Shown: positions 27,620 to 35,997, numbered from the stretch's first letter. The stretch is 64,000 nt of DNA from Brevundimonas terrae (GCF_011761985.1 NZ_JAASQT010000002.1:620001-684000); one strand, 5' to 3'. Translations and numbers: made by a program. The notes: generated by a model from the letters alone, not told the origin.

Positions 27620-28225
27620 TTATCGGGGATCGTGGCGGACGTGGGGCGTTGATTCGGATTCCTGCATCATTTTGATCGCTTCTTCGACGGAAGTCGCAAC
27701 CGTATAGGCTTCGAGGAAGGAGGCGGGCGTCATGCCTGCTTTCACGGTCTCTTCCAGAAGGGTGAACAGGCTGTCCCAGAAACCGAGAATGTTGAGGAAG
27801 ATGACCGGCTTTGCGTGCAGGTCGAGGCGTTTCCACGACAGAAGCTCGATGACTTCTTCCAGCGTGCCTACGCCGCCCGGCGCCACGACAAACACGTCGG
27901 ACTCGTCATACATCATCTGTTTGCGCTGATGCATGGATTCCACGATCACGGTTTCGACCTCGTCGAACAGGCGTTCGCGGCTGCGTAGGAAGCGCGGCAT
28001 GATGCCCACCACGCGACCGCCCTCTGCGTGGGCTGCGCGTGCCGATGCGCCCATCAGGCCAACGCCGCCGCCGCCATAAACCAGTCGCCAGCCCGCCTGT
28101 GCCGTCTGTTGTCCGAATGCGCGACCGGATTCGAGATAGGCAGGATCATTGCCGTCCGAAGAGGCGCAGAACAGGCAAACCGATTGGCCTTCATAAGGCG
28201 CGACAGTGGATTTCAGTTCAGTCAT
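27620..28225 (-). CDS. LOG-family protein (TIGR00730 / cytokinin riboside phosphoribohydrolase type)
   Basis: LOG proteins hydrolyse nucleoside 5'-monophosphates to a base and ribose phosphate; many bacterial members are AMP- or pyrimidine/purine-monophosphate nucleosidases. The 201-residue product has SVCLFCASSDGNDPAYLESG, the nucleotide fold YGGGGVGLMGASARAAH, FDEVETVIVESMHQRKQMM and the catalytic motif PGGVGTLEEVIE. The start MTELKSTVAPYEGQ matches family length. The upstream in-frame extension to 28405 runs into the divergent lipoprotein gene and is rejected. Confidence 0.9.
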   Translation of the reverse strand: MTELKSTVAPYEGQSVCLFCASSDGNDPAYLESGRAFGQQTAQAGWRLVYGGGGVGLMGASARAAHAEGGRVVGIMPRFLRSRERLFDEVETVIVESMHQRKQMMYDESDVFVVAPGGVGTLEEVIELLSWKRLDLHAKPVIFLNILGFWDSLFTLLEETVKAGMTPASFLEAYTVATSVEEAIKMMQESESTPHVRHDPR

Positions 28226-28313
28226 GGCAGCTCTGGCTGTGGGGGAAGGGGAGACAATACGCCTTGAAACGGGCATGGACTTATCTAGCAGAGAATCTGG
28301 GGGATGAGTGAAG

Positions 28314-29057
28314 ATGAAACCTTGTCGGGTCGCCAAAACTTTGACCTGTGCTGCGGTTCTGTCGATATTCGCCTTGTCGGCATGCAAGCCTGCGGACCAA
28401 ACCAAGATCGATCAGAGCATCTCGGGCACGGAATGGGTGCGGCCTCCGTCGCTGGAAAATGCGACCTGGAATGGAAATTCTATTCGCCTTGATGGCGAGG
28501 CAGAGCCTAACGGACGAGTTGTTCTGGCGGACCCTAGTGGCCGTGTTTATGCCGTCAATGCCAAGCCGAGCGGCAGTTTTGAAATCGAACTGAACGTCCC
28601 CGACCAAGGATTGTATCTGAAACCGCGATCGCAGGTTGGTCAGGAATTTATCGACGGACAAGGGCTGGTTTTTCTGAGGCCCGGTGAGCATCCGGTGGCA
28701 GTGACGCTAACGGATGGCGAGGCCAGTTACCGGTTGGCGCATAATAACGCTCTGGAAGCTGTCGATAGTGACGGGGCTATGCTGATTGTGTCCGGGCACG
28801 CATCGACAACCGCGATCCCGAAGCTGTTGGTGAACGGGCAGCCTATGCCGGTCGAGCTCGACGGGCTAGGACATTGGGCGGTTGTCTTGCCCGCGGGAAC
28901 GGGGGCTGCGCTGATCCAGCTAGACGACAAGGCCTATCATTATCCCGGACTTGGGGCGGTGGAATCAGGTGTCGAGTTTGTTTCCGATGGCTGGCGCATT
29001 ACGCGAAAAATCGGGGACAAGGCTGTGCAATCCACATGGTTGCCTGTCGATAGATAG
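28314..29057 (+). CDS. Lipoprotein with beta-sandwich repeats, function unknown
   Basis: The product (about 247 residues) begins MKPCRVAKTLTCAAVLSIFA, followed by the lipobox LSAC, so it is a lipoprotein. The rest is rich in beta strand with a pattern IRLDGEAEPNGRVVLADPSG that resembles bacterial Ig-like modules, and no catalytic motif is visible. The ATG at 28314 has GGGGGA 9 bases upstream; an in-frame GTG at 28308 is too close to that site. It is divergent from the LOG gene. No terminator follows directly; the next one, at 29164-29191, probably also serves the predicted small RNA. Confidence 0.75.
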   Translation: MKPCRVAKTLTCAAVLSIFALSACKPADQTKIDQSISGTEWVRPPSLENATWNGNSIRLDGEAEPNGRVVLADPSGRVYAVNAKPSGSFEIELNVPDQGLYLKPRSQVGQEFIDGQGLVFLRPGEHPVAVTLTDGEASYRLAHNNALEAVDSDGAMLIVSGHASTTAIPKLLVNGQPMPVELDGLGHWAVVLPAGTGAALIQLDDKAYHYPGLGAVESGVEFVSDGWRITRKIGDKAVQSTWLPVDR

Positions 29058-29082
29058 CTGTTTGGTAATGAAATATTTACCG

Positions 29083-29113
29083 TTAATCTTTTGTTAACCA
29101 AAACAGATAGAAC
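29083..29113 (+). promoter_or_regulatory. CtrA-activated promoter
   Basis: TTAA-TCTTTTG-TTAACC (29083-29099) is an exact match to the CtrA box TTAA-N7-TTAAC. Seven bases further on, GATAGAAC (29106-29113) matches the Caulobacter -10 consensus GCTANAWC at all but one position. The box therefore lies over the -35 region, as in known CtrA-activated promoters. It points towards 29119-29191, where no protein gene begins on this strand. Confidence 0.75.
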
Positions 29114-29118
29114 TAGGG

Positions 29119-29191
29119 ACGTTCTCTGAATTTCGAGAGCACCCACCACCACCGAATACTTTTACCCGGCGCTTCTCGTGCCGGGTTTTTT
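29119..29191 (+). ncRNA. Predicted CtrA-controlled small RNA
   Basis: The promoter at 29083-29113 predicts a transcript start at about 29119. The transcript would have a 5' hairpin (CTCTGAA at 29124-29130 with TTCGAGAG at 29132-29139, one bulge), a C-rich open stretch (CACCCACCACCACCG, 29140-29154), and an intrinsic terminator (CCCGGC at 29165-29170 with GCCGGG at 29180-29185, then TTTTTT). That is the usual small-RNA plan and gives about 70 nucleotides. The terminator half lies within the antisense 3' end of the cytosine methyltransferase gene. The ends are inferred; transcription from the upstream lipoprotein gene could also finish here. Confidence 0.55.
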
Positions 29192-30328
29192 CTGTTCGTT
29201 ATCCTGCTGCATCATCAGAAGCGGCTCGAACAGATATCGGGCAAGGTGGCTGACGACGGGAACGGCCACGCCGTCTCCGGTCAGGTGATAGGCATCATTA
29301 TAGTTTTTGGGCAGGCGATACTGGTCATCTAGTCCCATCAGACGTGCCGTCTCGCGCGGCGAGATCAAGCGCGAGCGGATACGACGCCCATCCACCACCA
29401 TGATGATCTGACGACTGGAGCCGCCCGAAGGGGTTCTCAAACATCCCGCCACATCGTCAAAGCGCACTTCGGCACGTTGAACCTTGGTGCCGTCGGCCAG
29501 ACGGCGCGTGCGCTTGTAGATGCCGCCAACCATGCGTCGGCCAGAGCGTTTGGCGGCTGTGACCTTGGCGAGATTAACGTCGGACATCTTGGCCAGAAGT
29601 GCGCGGGTTTCATCCATGGAATGCCATTCCACGCCCTTGGGCCGCTCTTCGATGATGTCGACAAAATCCAGAGGCCGTCGCGGCGGGGTTGGCAGGTTCC
29701 ACCACAGCATTTTGGCGCGCACATCTTCCGGCAGGGCCATGGCTGCGCGGCGCAGGGGGGCTGTGTGGAAGGGCGCAAACGGCTCGGGTGATATCAGTTC
29801 GTCACTGATGGTAATGCTGTCGGCAATACCGATCACAAACAGGCGCGGGCGGGACTGGGGCACGAACTGGTCTGCATTGATAACCAGAGCGCCAAACCGA
29901 TAGCCCGCCTCGGCAAAGGTCGTACAGATGCGAACAAAGTCGGCCCCGCCACGCGAGGTCAGCGCGCCACAGACATTCTCGACCGCAACAACCGGCGGCG
30001 CACGGCCTTCGGATTTTAGTTGCTCGATAAGGGCCCAAAACGTGTGGAAGGTGCCGGAGCGCTCTCCGGCCAGTCCTTTGCCCCATCCTGCCAGCGACAG
30101 GTCCTGACAGGGGAAGCTGCCCCAGCACATGTCCGCGTGACCGGGCAAATCACCGGATGTCAGATTACGGATGTCCCCGACATTCAGCTCGCCGCCGGTG
30201 CCCCAGTTGGCCTGATAAGAGAAACCCTTTTTGGCGTCGAAATCATTGGCAAAAGTGCAGTCCCAGCCTGCACCCAGCCCCTGACGCACCATGCCGCCGC
30301 CAGCAAAAAATTCATAGAAACTGGGCAT
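29162..30328 (-). CDS. Orphan DNA (cytosine-5-)-methyltransferase
   Basis: The 388-residue protein has the ordered motifs of C5 cytosine methyltransferases: motif I EFFAGGGMVRQGL, motif IV GSFPCQDLSLAG with nucleophile C74, motif VI VENV (116-119), motif VIII QSRPRLFVIG, and motif X GDGVAVPVVSHLA near the end. The target-recognition region lies about 215-310. No restriction endonuclease gene or Vsr-like gene is adjacent, so it looks like a solitary regulatory or protective methyltransferase. Its recognition site cannot be read from sequence. The 3' end is antisense to a terminator and a predicted small RNA. Confidence 0.92.
   Translation of the reverse strand: MPSFYEFFAGGGMVRQGLGAGWDCTFANDFDAKKGFSYQANWGTGGELNVGDIRNLTSGDLPGHADMCWGSFPCQDLSLAGWGKGLAGERSGTFHTFWALIEQLKSEGRAPPVVAVENVCGALTSRGGADFVRICTTFAEAGYRFGALVINADQFVPQSRPRLFVIGIADSITISDELISPEPFAPFHTAPLRRAAMALPEDVRAKMLWWNLPTPPRRPLDFVDIIEERPKGVEWHSMDETRALLAKMSDVNLAKVTAAKRSGRRMVGGIYKRTRRLADGTKVQRAEVRFDDVAGCLRTPSGGSSRQIIMVVDGRRIRSRLISPRETARLMGLDDQYRLPKNYNDAYHLTGDGVAVPVVSHLARYLFEPLLMMQQDNEQKKPGTRSAG
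29164..29191 (+). terminator. Intrinsic terminator, plus strand
   Basis: ACCCGGC and GCCGGGT arms around GCTTCTCGT are followed by a T-run on the plus strand only. It overlaps the last codons of the methyltransferase gene on the other strand. Confidence 0.85.
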
Positions 30329-30397
30329 CGAGACTTCTGTGGCGGGGAATCGGGACGCATCAGTGTGCGCCCCGACCCTACAGGCGGCAAGGCGGCT

Positions 30398-31576
30398 TTA
30401 GGTCGGCCAGGCACTTAGTCCACGATGAAGATCGGCGATCAGGTCATCTGTGTCCTCTAGGCCAATGTGAAAGCGCATAAGTTGCCCTTCCAGGTCGGCT
30501 TGGTGCAGGCGTTGTTCCAGTTGCGGCGTTTCGTATGTGACGAGGCTCTCGAAGCCACCCCACGAATAGCCCATGCCGAACAGGCTGAGGCCCGACATCA
30601 GGCGGTGTGCGTCCGCACGGCTGCCGCCCTTCATAACCACACCGAATAGCGAGGCGGCACCGTCAAACTGACTGTTCCACAGCTCATGGTGCGTGAAGGA
30701 CGGGAGGGGTGGATATAGCACGCGCGAGACTTGCGGTTGCTGTTCTAGCCACTGCACGACTTTCATCGCTGACTGGAACTGGCTGCGGTATCGCAAGGGC
30801 AGGGTGCGAATACCGCGCAAGGCCAGCCATGCGTCATCGGGCGACACATGCCAGCCATTATCGTCAATGGTCTCGAATATCGTATCGGCCATAGCCTTGG
30901 TCGCAACCGAGATTGCGCCCATCAGGATATCGGAATGCCCACCGACATACTTGGTTAGAGCTTGCACGCTGATGTCTATGCCGTGTTCCAGCGGGCGATA
31001 GGCCAGCCCTGCACCCCATGTATTATCGACAATCGTGATGATGCCGCGTTCCTTACAGGCACGGGCCAGTGTGGCCATGTCCACCATTTCAAAAGTCAGG
31101 GAACCGGGCGCTTCGATCAGCAGCACGCGGGTATTGTCGCCGAGGCTGTCGATGATGGCATCGGTTGAGGCATCGGCAGGGTGAAAGCGTGTCTGAATGC
31201 CACGCTCGAACATATGGCGGGTCAGGAAACGGCGGGTGGGGCCATATACGGCATCCGTACACATCACTTCATCACCGGCACGCAAAATGGCTGTCAGCGG
31301 AACGGTCACGGCAGCCAGACCGGACGGCACGATCAGGCTGTCATGCGCGCCCTCCATGTCGGCCAGAATGCTGCGAAGTTGTCGCGCGGCCGAGCCACCT
31401 TCGAGACCGTAAACCGGACCATCGCGCGAACTGGTCATCTGGGCCGGATCGTCGCTGAGCATGGTCGACGCCCGCTCGATGGGCGGGTTGACGGGGCGAC
31501 GTCCCTTGCCGCGCTGGGTGGCGGGGGAGATCAGACGCGTCGCTAGCGCTTTAGGGGGAGTTGAATCGTCGCTCAT
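30398..31576 (-). CDS. metC: Cystathionine beta-lyase (PLP-dependent, MetC-type)
   Basis: This enzyme class splits cystathionine to homocysteine, pyruvate and ammonia for methionine synthesis. The 392-residue protein belongs to the Cys/Met metabolism PLP family: PVYGLEGGSAARQLRSILAD (quoted in part), SGLAAVTVPLTAILRAGDEV, the PLP-phosphate region VDNTWGAGLAYRPLEHGIDI, and lysine K209 in QALTKYVGGHSD. YSWGGFESLV near the C-terminus is typical of MetC-type lyases rather than gamma-synthases. Substrate choice within the family is hard to prove from sequence alone. Confidence 0.88.
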   Translation of the reverse strand: MSDDSTPPKALATRLISPATQRGKGRRPVNPPIERASTMLSDDPAQMTSSRDGPVYGLEGGSAARQLRSILADMEGAHDSLIVPSGLAAVTVPLTAILRAGDEVMCTDAVYGPTRRFLTRHMFERGIQTRFHPADASTDAIIDSLGDNTRVLLIEAPGSLTFEMVDMATLARACKERGIITIVDNTWGAGLAYRPLEHGIDISVQALTKYVGGHSDILMGAISVATKAMADTIFETIDDNGWHVSPDDAWLALRGIRTLPLRYRSQFQSAMKVVQWLEQQPQVSRVLYPPLPSFTHHELWNSQFDGAASLFGVVMKGGSRADAHRLMSGLSLFGMGYSWGGFESLVTYETPQLEQRLHQADLEGQLMRFHIGLEDTDDLIADLHRGLSAWPT

Positions 31577-31653
31577 GGTTATCTCGGGTTGCGGCCAAGG
31601 GCATACAGGGGTCTAAAGGGTGCGGGGCGCAAGACGTGTATGGAGATTCAGGC

Positions 31654-32763
31654 ATGGGATTGGCCGTCGGAATGCGGATTGCCTTGGTAGGTTTGGCAGT
31701 CAGCTTGACCTTGGCCGGTTGTCAACGTTCTGGTGATGACCGCAACAAAGCCGACACCCAGCCTCCCGCTGCGGCGACCAACCTGACCGAAATCGAGATG
31801 AGCAGCCCGACACTGGCAAGGGTGCTTCAACGCGGCCATCTGTTGTGCGGTGTACATGAAGGCTTGGTCGGGTTTGCCTACACGGACAATAAGGGTAACT
31901 GGCGTGGTTTCGATGTTGATTTTTGTCGGGCCACGGCTGCGGCATTGTTCGGCGATCCCGATGCTGTCCGCTTTGTCCCGCTGACCGCCGCCCAGCGTTT
32001 CCAGTACCTGTCCGAAGGTCGGGTGGATGTGTTGTGGCGCAATACCTCGTGGACGATGAGCCGTGATTCCAGCGGCGAACTGACGTTTGCGGGGATCAAC
32101 TATTATGACGGGCAGGGTTTTCTGGTCCGGCGCTCGCTGAACCTGTCCAGTGCGACCGAGTTGAACGGCGCGCGTGTGTGCGTTCATGCCAATTCGACCA
32201 ACGAACTGAATGCCGAAGATTTCTTCCGTACGCGCCAGATCGAGGTCCGGCCTGTGATCCTGCCGACCGAGGAGGAGGCTCGCCAAACCTACCTGCGCGA
32301 AGGGTGTGATGCGCTGACGGGAGATGTGTCCGCACTGGCGGCGGCCCGCAGTTTGATGACCGACCCGAGGCAGCATGTTCTCTTGCCCGAGGTGATCTCC
32401 AAGGAAGCGCTGGGACCGGTGGTACGCGCGGGCGACGAGCGCTGGGCCAATGTTATTCGCTGGGTGTTGAACGCCCTGATTTCAGCTGAAGAGCTGGGCC
32501 TGACCCAAGACAGTGTGATGCGCATCAAAGAGGGCGAAGGCTCGGCCGATGTACAGCGCCTGCTTGGCTATGAGGGGGAATTCGGCCCGCGTCTGGGCTT
32601 GAGCCGCGAATGGGCGCGCGATGCCGTGGCTGCGAGCGGCAATTACGGCGAGATTTTTGAACGCAATATCGGGCGTCAGTCTGCTCTGGGTCTAGAGCGC
32701 GGATTGAATGCCCAGTGGAACGCACCGGAGAGTGGTTTGATCTACGGCCTGCCTATTCGTTAG
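31654..32763 (+). CDS. Solute-binding lipoprotein, family 3 (amino-acid binding type)
   Basis: The product (369 residues) begins MGLAVGMRIALVGLAVSLTL, followed by lipobox LAGC, and GGAG lies 8 bases upstream of the start. The mature part has the family 3 binding fold: LARVLQRGHLLCGVHEGLVG, NWRGFDVDFCRATAAALFGD and a second lobe with LREGCDALTGDVSALAAARS. It resembles AapJ-type general amino-acid binding proteins. No ABC permease or ATPase genes are nearby; the next gene, 28 bases on, is a secondary symporter. An in-frame extension upstream to 31561 would overlap metC and is not needed. Confidence 0.85.
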   Translation: MGLAVGMRIALVGLAVSLTLAGCQRSGDDRNKADTQPPAAATNLTEIEMSSPTLARVLQRGHLLCGVHEGLVGFAYTDNKGNWRGFDVDFCRATAAALFGDPDAVRFVPLTAAQRFQYLSEGRVDVLWRNTSWTMSRDSSGELTFAGINYYDGQGFLVRRSLNLSSATELNGARVCVHANSTNELNAEDFFRTRQIEVRPVILPTEEEARQTYLREGCDALTGDVSALAAARSLMTDPRQHVLLPEVISKEALGPVVRAGDERWANVIRWVLNALISAEELGLTQDSVMRIKEGEGSADVQRLLGYEGEFGPRLGLSREWARDAVAASGNYGEIFERNIGRQSALGLERGLNAQWNAPESGLIYGLPIR

Positions 32764-32791
32764 GGGGCCAAACCGAAGGAGAGGGGGATCT

Positions 32792-34108
32792 ATGGATCAG
32801 GTAGAAAAACGCGGTTTGCCGCTGCATGTGTTGATGTTGATCGGCTTTGCAGTGGGGCTAACTGGCGGACTGATCGTCAATGCGACGATTGGGGGCGATC
32901 ACTACTGGGTCCAGCAGGTCACTCAAAATGTCACAGGCCCAATCGGCCAGATATTCCTGCGACTGCTCTTCATGCTGGTATTACCCTTGCTGTTCTCGGC
33001 ATTGGTTGTCGGCGTGGCGGAAATGGGCGACCTCAAGGTTCTGGGCCGCGCCGGTATCAAGAGCCTGTTGTTCACCGTTTTAGTATCGACCATTGCGGTG
33101 GTTATCGGTCTGGTGATGGTGAACCTGTTCCGTCCGGGGGCCGGTGTTGATCCGACCGTGGCGGCGCAACTGCTGGAGCAGGGCAAGGCGGGGGCTGCCA
33201 GCATTGTCGAAAATGCAAAATCCGGTACTTCTGGTACCAACTTCTTCGTCGAGTTGATCCCGAGCAATGTGTTCAAGGCGGCCGCCGACAACGACATTCT
33301 GCCGGTCATGGTCTTTGCCCTGTTGTTCGGTGTCGGTGTGGTGATGGTGCGTAACAGCGCCACCGATCACATGCTGAAATCGCTCGAAGGTCTGTTCGAA
33401 GTGATGATGAAGCTGATCGGCCTCGTCATCAAACTGGCTCCGTATGCGATTGCCTGCCTGATGTTCAACCTGTCGGCACTGTTCGGTCTGGACCTTCTGG
33501 TGCGTCTGGCGGCGTTTGTCGGCGTGGCGGTCGGGGCCATGGCAATCCACATGTTCGTGGTCTATCCGCTGCTGGTCTGGACCATGGGCGGCATGTCGCC
33601 GATCAAGTTCTTTTCCAGCATCCGCGAGGCGATGGTGGTGTCGTTTTCGACGGCCTCGTCCAATGCGTCCTTGCCGGTGTCTTTGCGCGTTGCCGAACAG
33701 GAACTGGGTCTGCCGCGCAAGATTGCCCGCTTTGTCCTGACGGTCGGCGCGACGGCAAACCAGAACGGTACGGCTTTGTTCGAGGGGGTGACGGTACTAT
33801 TCCTCGCCCAGTTCTTCGGCGTTGATCTGACACTGACCCAACAGTTCGTCGTGATGCTGATCTGTATTCTGGGTGGCGTGGGGACGGCGGGCGTACCTGG
33901 CGGTTCTTTGCCGGTGGTGGCGATGATCCTCGGCATTGTTGGCGTGCCGGTCGAGGGGATCGGCCTGATCCTTGGTGTCGATCGCTTCCTTGATATGTGC
34001 CGGACCACGCTGAACGTCACGGGGGATCTGGTCGTCGCAACGGTGGTGTCGCGGGGCGAGGAAGATACCGGCTATGATGAAGGCGATGTCAGGCCATCGG
34101 TTGGTTGA
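32792..34108 (+). CDS. Dicarboxylate/amino acid:cation symporter (DAACS family)
   Basis: Members of this family import glutamate, aspartate or C4-dicarboxylates with protons or sodium. The 438-residue protein has about eight membrane helices and the diagnostic re-entrant loop and substrate motifs: SFSTASSNASLPVSLRVAE (serine-rich HP1), GATANQNGTALFEGVTVLFL (helix 7, NxxGT), GGVGTAGVPGGS (HP2) and GVDRFLDMCRTTLNVTGDLV (helix 8, with the substrate-binding Asp and Asn). It follows the binding lipoprotein by 28 bases, so they are probably co-transcribed. Substrate is undetermined. Confidence 0.94.
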   Translation: MDQVEKRGLPLHVLMLIGFAVGLTGGLIVNATIGGDHYWVQQVTQNVTGPIGQIFLRLLFMLVLPLLFSALVVGVAEMGDLKVLGRAGIKSLLFTVLVSTIAVVIGLVMVNLFRPGAGVDPTVAAQLLEQGKAGAASIVENAKSGTSGTNFFVELIPSNVFKAAADNDILPVMVFALLFGVGVVMVRNSATDHMLKSLEGLFEVMMKLIGLVIKLAPYAIACLMFNLSALFGLDLLVRLAAFVGVAVGAMAIHMFVVYPLLVWTMGGMSPIKFFSSIREAMVVSFSTASSNASLPVSLRVAEQELGLPRKIARFVLTVGATANQNGTALFEGVTVLFLAQFFGVDLTLTQQFVVMLICILGGVGTAGVPGGSLPVVAMILGIVGVPVEGIGLILGVDRFLDMCRTTLNVTGDLVVATVVSRGEEDTGYDEGDVRPSVG

Positions 34109-34111
34109 GTA

Positions 34112-34948
34112 TCAGGGCTGGATGGGGGTGTCGGTACGACTCCCCCATTCACTCCACGAGCCGTCATAAAGCCGCGAGGACTTGCCCAGCAGGGTCAGGC
34201 CCAGCGTCAGAATGGCAGCCGTAACGCCCGAACCACATGTGGTGATAACGGGGCGATTCATATCCAGTCCAACTGACCGGAAAGCGGCCTCCAATTCGGG
34301 GCCGTTTTTTATTGTGCCGTCGGGATTGAGAAGCTGTCCGAACGGCAGGTTAAAAGCACCGGGCATGTGGCCGCTTCGGACGCCGGCGCGCGGTTCGGGC
34401 ATACTGCCGTTAAAGCGGGCGCTGCCACGCGCATCAAGAATCTGGGTTGTGCTGCCTAGCGCGGTTTTGACGTCATCCAGAGAGGACACAGGGTCCTCAT
34501 TGAATACGGCGTCAAAGATCACGGCGTCGGGTGTTCCGGCAGGGCCGGATACGGTTGGCCGTCCCTCGGCCTTCCACTTGGGCAATCCGCCATCCAGTAT
34601 GCGGACATGGTTTGCCCCATACAGCTTGAACATCCACCAGAAGCGCGCTGCCGAAAACAGGCCCTGCGCGTCATACACGACGATGGTGTCGTTACGGCTG
34701 ATGCCCGCCTTGCCAACGACCGTGGCAAAATGGTCGGGCGAGGGCAGGGTGTGGGGCAAGGGTGAATCGGGTGCGGATATCTGTTCCAGATCGAGGAATA
34801 TCGCACCATCGATATGTTCGACCTTGTAATCTGCATAGGCATCGCGGCCATCCAGCCACCAACTGCCATCCACCAGTTTCAGCGCGCCGCGATCCAGAAG
34901 CGCAGCTAGTTCTTCTGTCGAAATCATGGGGGAGGCAGGGTTTGTCAT
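34112..34948 (-). CDS. sseA: 3-mercaptopyruvate sulfurtransferase
   Basis: The enzyme moves sulphur from 3-mercaptopyruvate to thiol acceptors or cyanide. The 278-residue protein has two rhodanese domains (about 8-130 and 155-275). The first is inactive in form. The second carries the active loop CGSGVT with C238, the form typical of mercaptopyruvate rather than thiosulphate sulfurtransferases. WWMFKLYGANHVRILDGGLP and DARGSARFNGSMPEPRAGVR (with the substrate arginines) also fit. It ends 3 bases from the convergent symporter gene and is divergent from kdsA across a symmetric repeat. Confidence 0.93.
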   Translation of the reverse strand: MTNPASPMISTEELAALLDRGALKLVDGSWWLDGRDAYADYKVEHIDGAIFLDLEQISAPDSPLPHTLPSPDHFATVVGKAGISRNDTIVVYDAQGLFSAARFWWMFKLYGANHVRILDGGLPKWKAEGRPTVSGPAGTPDAVIFDAVFNEDPVSSLDDVKTALGSTTQILDARGSARFNGSMPEPRAGVRSGHMPGAFNLPFGQLLNPDGTIKNGPELEAAFRSVGLDMNRPVITTCGSGVTAAILTLGLTLLGKSSRLYDGSWSEWGSRTDTPIQP

Positions 34949-34971
34949 GCGTTCTTTCTATCACATCTAGG

Positions 34972-35027
34972 GGTTAAACGCAGGGTGTGGTCAGGCCGGA
35001 TAGTGGCATGGTATCTTGCGTTTAACC
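34972..35027. promoter_or_regulatory. Symmetric 11-base element between sseA and kdsA
   Basis: GGTTAAACGCA (34972-34982) and its exact reverse complement TGCGTTTAACC (35017-35027) flank 34 bases. Each copy reads TGCGTTTAACC in the direction of the gene it faces: 23 bases before sseA and 73 bases before kdsA. The arrangement suits two identical promoter elements or a paired operator. Confidence 0.5.
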
Positions 35028-35100
35028 GCATCAGACGCCACCTGATGTTTCAGAATCAGGGTGTTGAGTCGCGCCCGCCTATTAGTTTGAAAGCTCTGCT

Positions 35101-35970
35101 GTGACCCTTCCTAACGCTGTCATCGAACTCTCCCAAGGTCTGGCCAAGCCGGTCATCATCGGCGGTGGTAACCGGATCGCTTTCATCGCTGGCCCGTGCC
35201 AGATGGAAAGCCGCCAGCATGCGCTGGAAACCGCGCACCAGCTGAAGGAAATCGGTGACCGCCTGAATGTCGGCATCATCTACAAGACCAGCTTCGACAA
35301 GGCGAACCGCACCAGCGCCAATGCCGCACGCGGTATCGGCCTGAAAGACGCAATGCCGATCTTTGCCGAAGTGCGTGAAACCTATGGCTTGCCGACCCTG
35401 ACCGACGTCCACTCCGAGGCCCAGTGCGGTCCGGTGGGCGAAGTCGTGGACGTGTTGCAGATTCCGGCCTTCCTGTGCCGCCAGACCGATCTGCTGCTGG
35501 CCGCAGCAGCCACTGGCAAGGCCATCAACGTCAAGAAGGGCCAGTTCCTCGCGCCTTGGGACATGAAGAACGTCATCGCCAAGATCACCGGCGCGGGCAA
35601 TCTGAACGTCATGGCCTGCGAGCGTGGCGCTTCGTTCGGCTACAACACCCTCGTCAGCGACATGCGCGCCCTGCCGGAACTGCGCTCCATTGGTTGCCCC
35701 GTTGTGTTCGATGCGACCCACAGCGTGCAACAGCCGGGTGGTCAGGGCACGTCTTCGGGTGGTCAACGCCAGTTCGTGCCGGTTCTGGGCCGTGCTGCTG
35801 TGGCGGTCGGTGTGGATGCTGTCTTCATGGAAACCCACCAAGACCCCGACAATGCGCCGTCGGACGGTCCGAACATGGTTCCGCTGGACAAGTTCGAGGC
35901 TCTGGCTGCCGAACTGATCGCTTTCGATGATCTGGCGATCAAGATTGGTGCAAAGGGACCAGTGGCCTGA
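35101..35970 (+). CDS. kdsA: 2-dehydro-3-deoxyphosphooctonate aldolase (Kdo-8-P synthase)
   Basis: KdsA condenses phosphoenolpyruvate and arabinose 5-phosphate to Kdo 8-phosphate for the lipopolysaccharide inner core. The 289-residue protein starts at GTG and has AFIAGPCQMESRQHALETAH, YKTSFDKANRTS, TDVHSEAQCGPVGEVVDVLQ, IPAFLCRQTDLLLAAA and DATHSVQQPGGQGTSSGG. Cys in the AGPC position (Asn in E. coli KdsA) marks the metal-dependent class. It leads a cluster with hldE and hldD, so inner-core synthesis genes are grouped here. Confidence 0.97.
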   Translation: MTLPNAVIELSQGLAKPVIIGGGNRIAFIAGPCQMESRQHALETAHQLKEIGDRLNVGIIYKTSFDKANRTSANAARGIGLKDAMPIFAEVRETYGLPTLTDVHSEAQCGPVGEVVDVLQIPAFLCRQTDLLLAAAATGKAINVKKGQFLAPWDMKNVIAKITGAGNLNVMACERGASFGYNTLVSDMRALPELRSIGCPVVFDATHSVQQPGGQGTSSGGQRQFVPVLGRAAVAVGVDAVFMETHQDPDNAPSDGPNMVPLDKFEALAAELIAFDDLAIKIGAKGPVA

Positions 35971-35997
35971 TCGGCCTGAATCCGGTAGCTCAGCATT

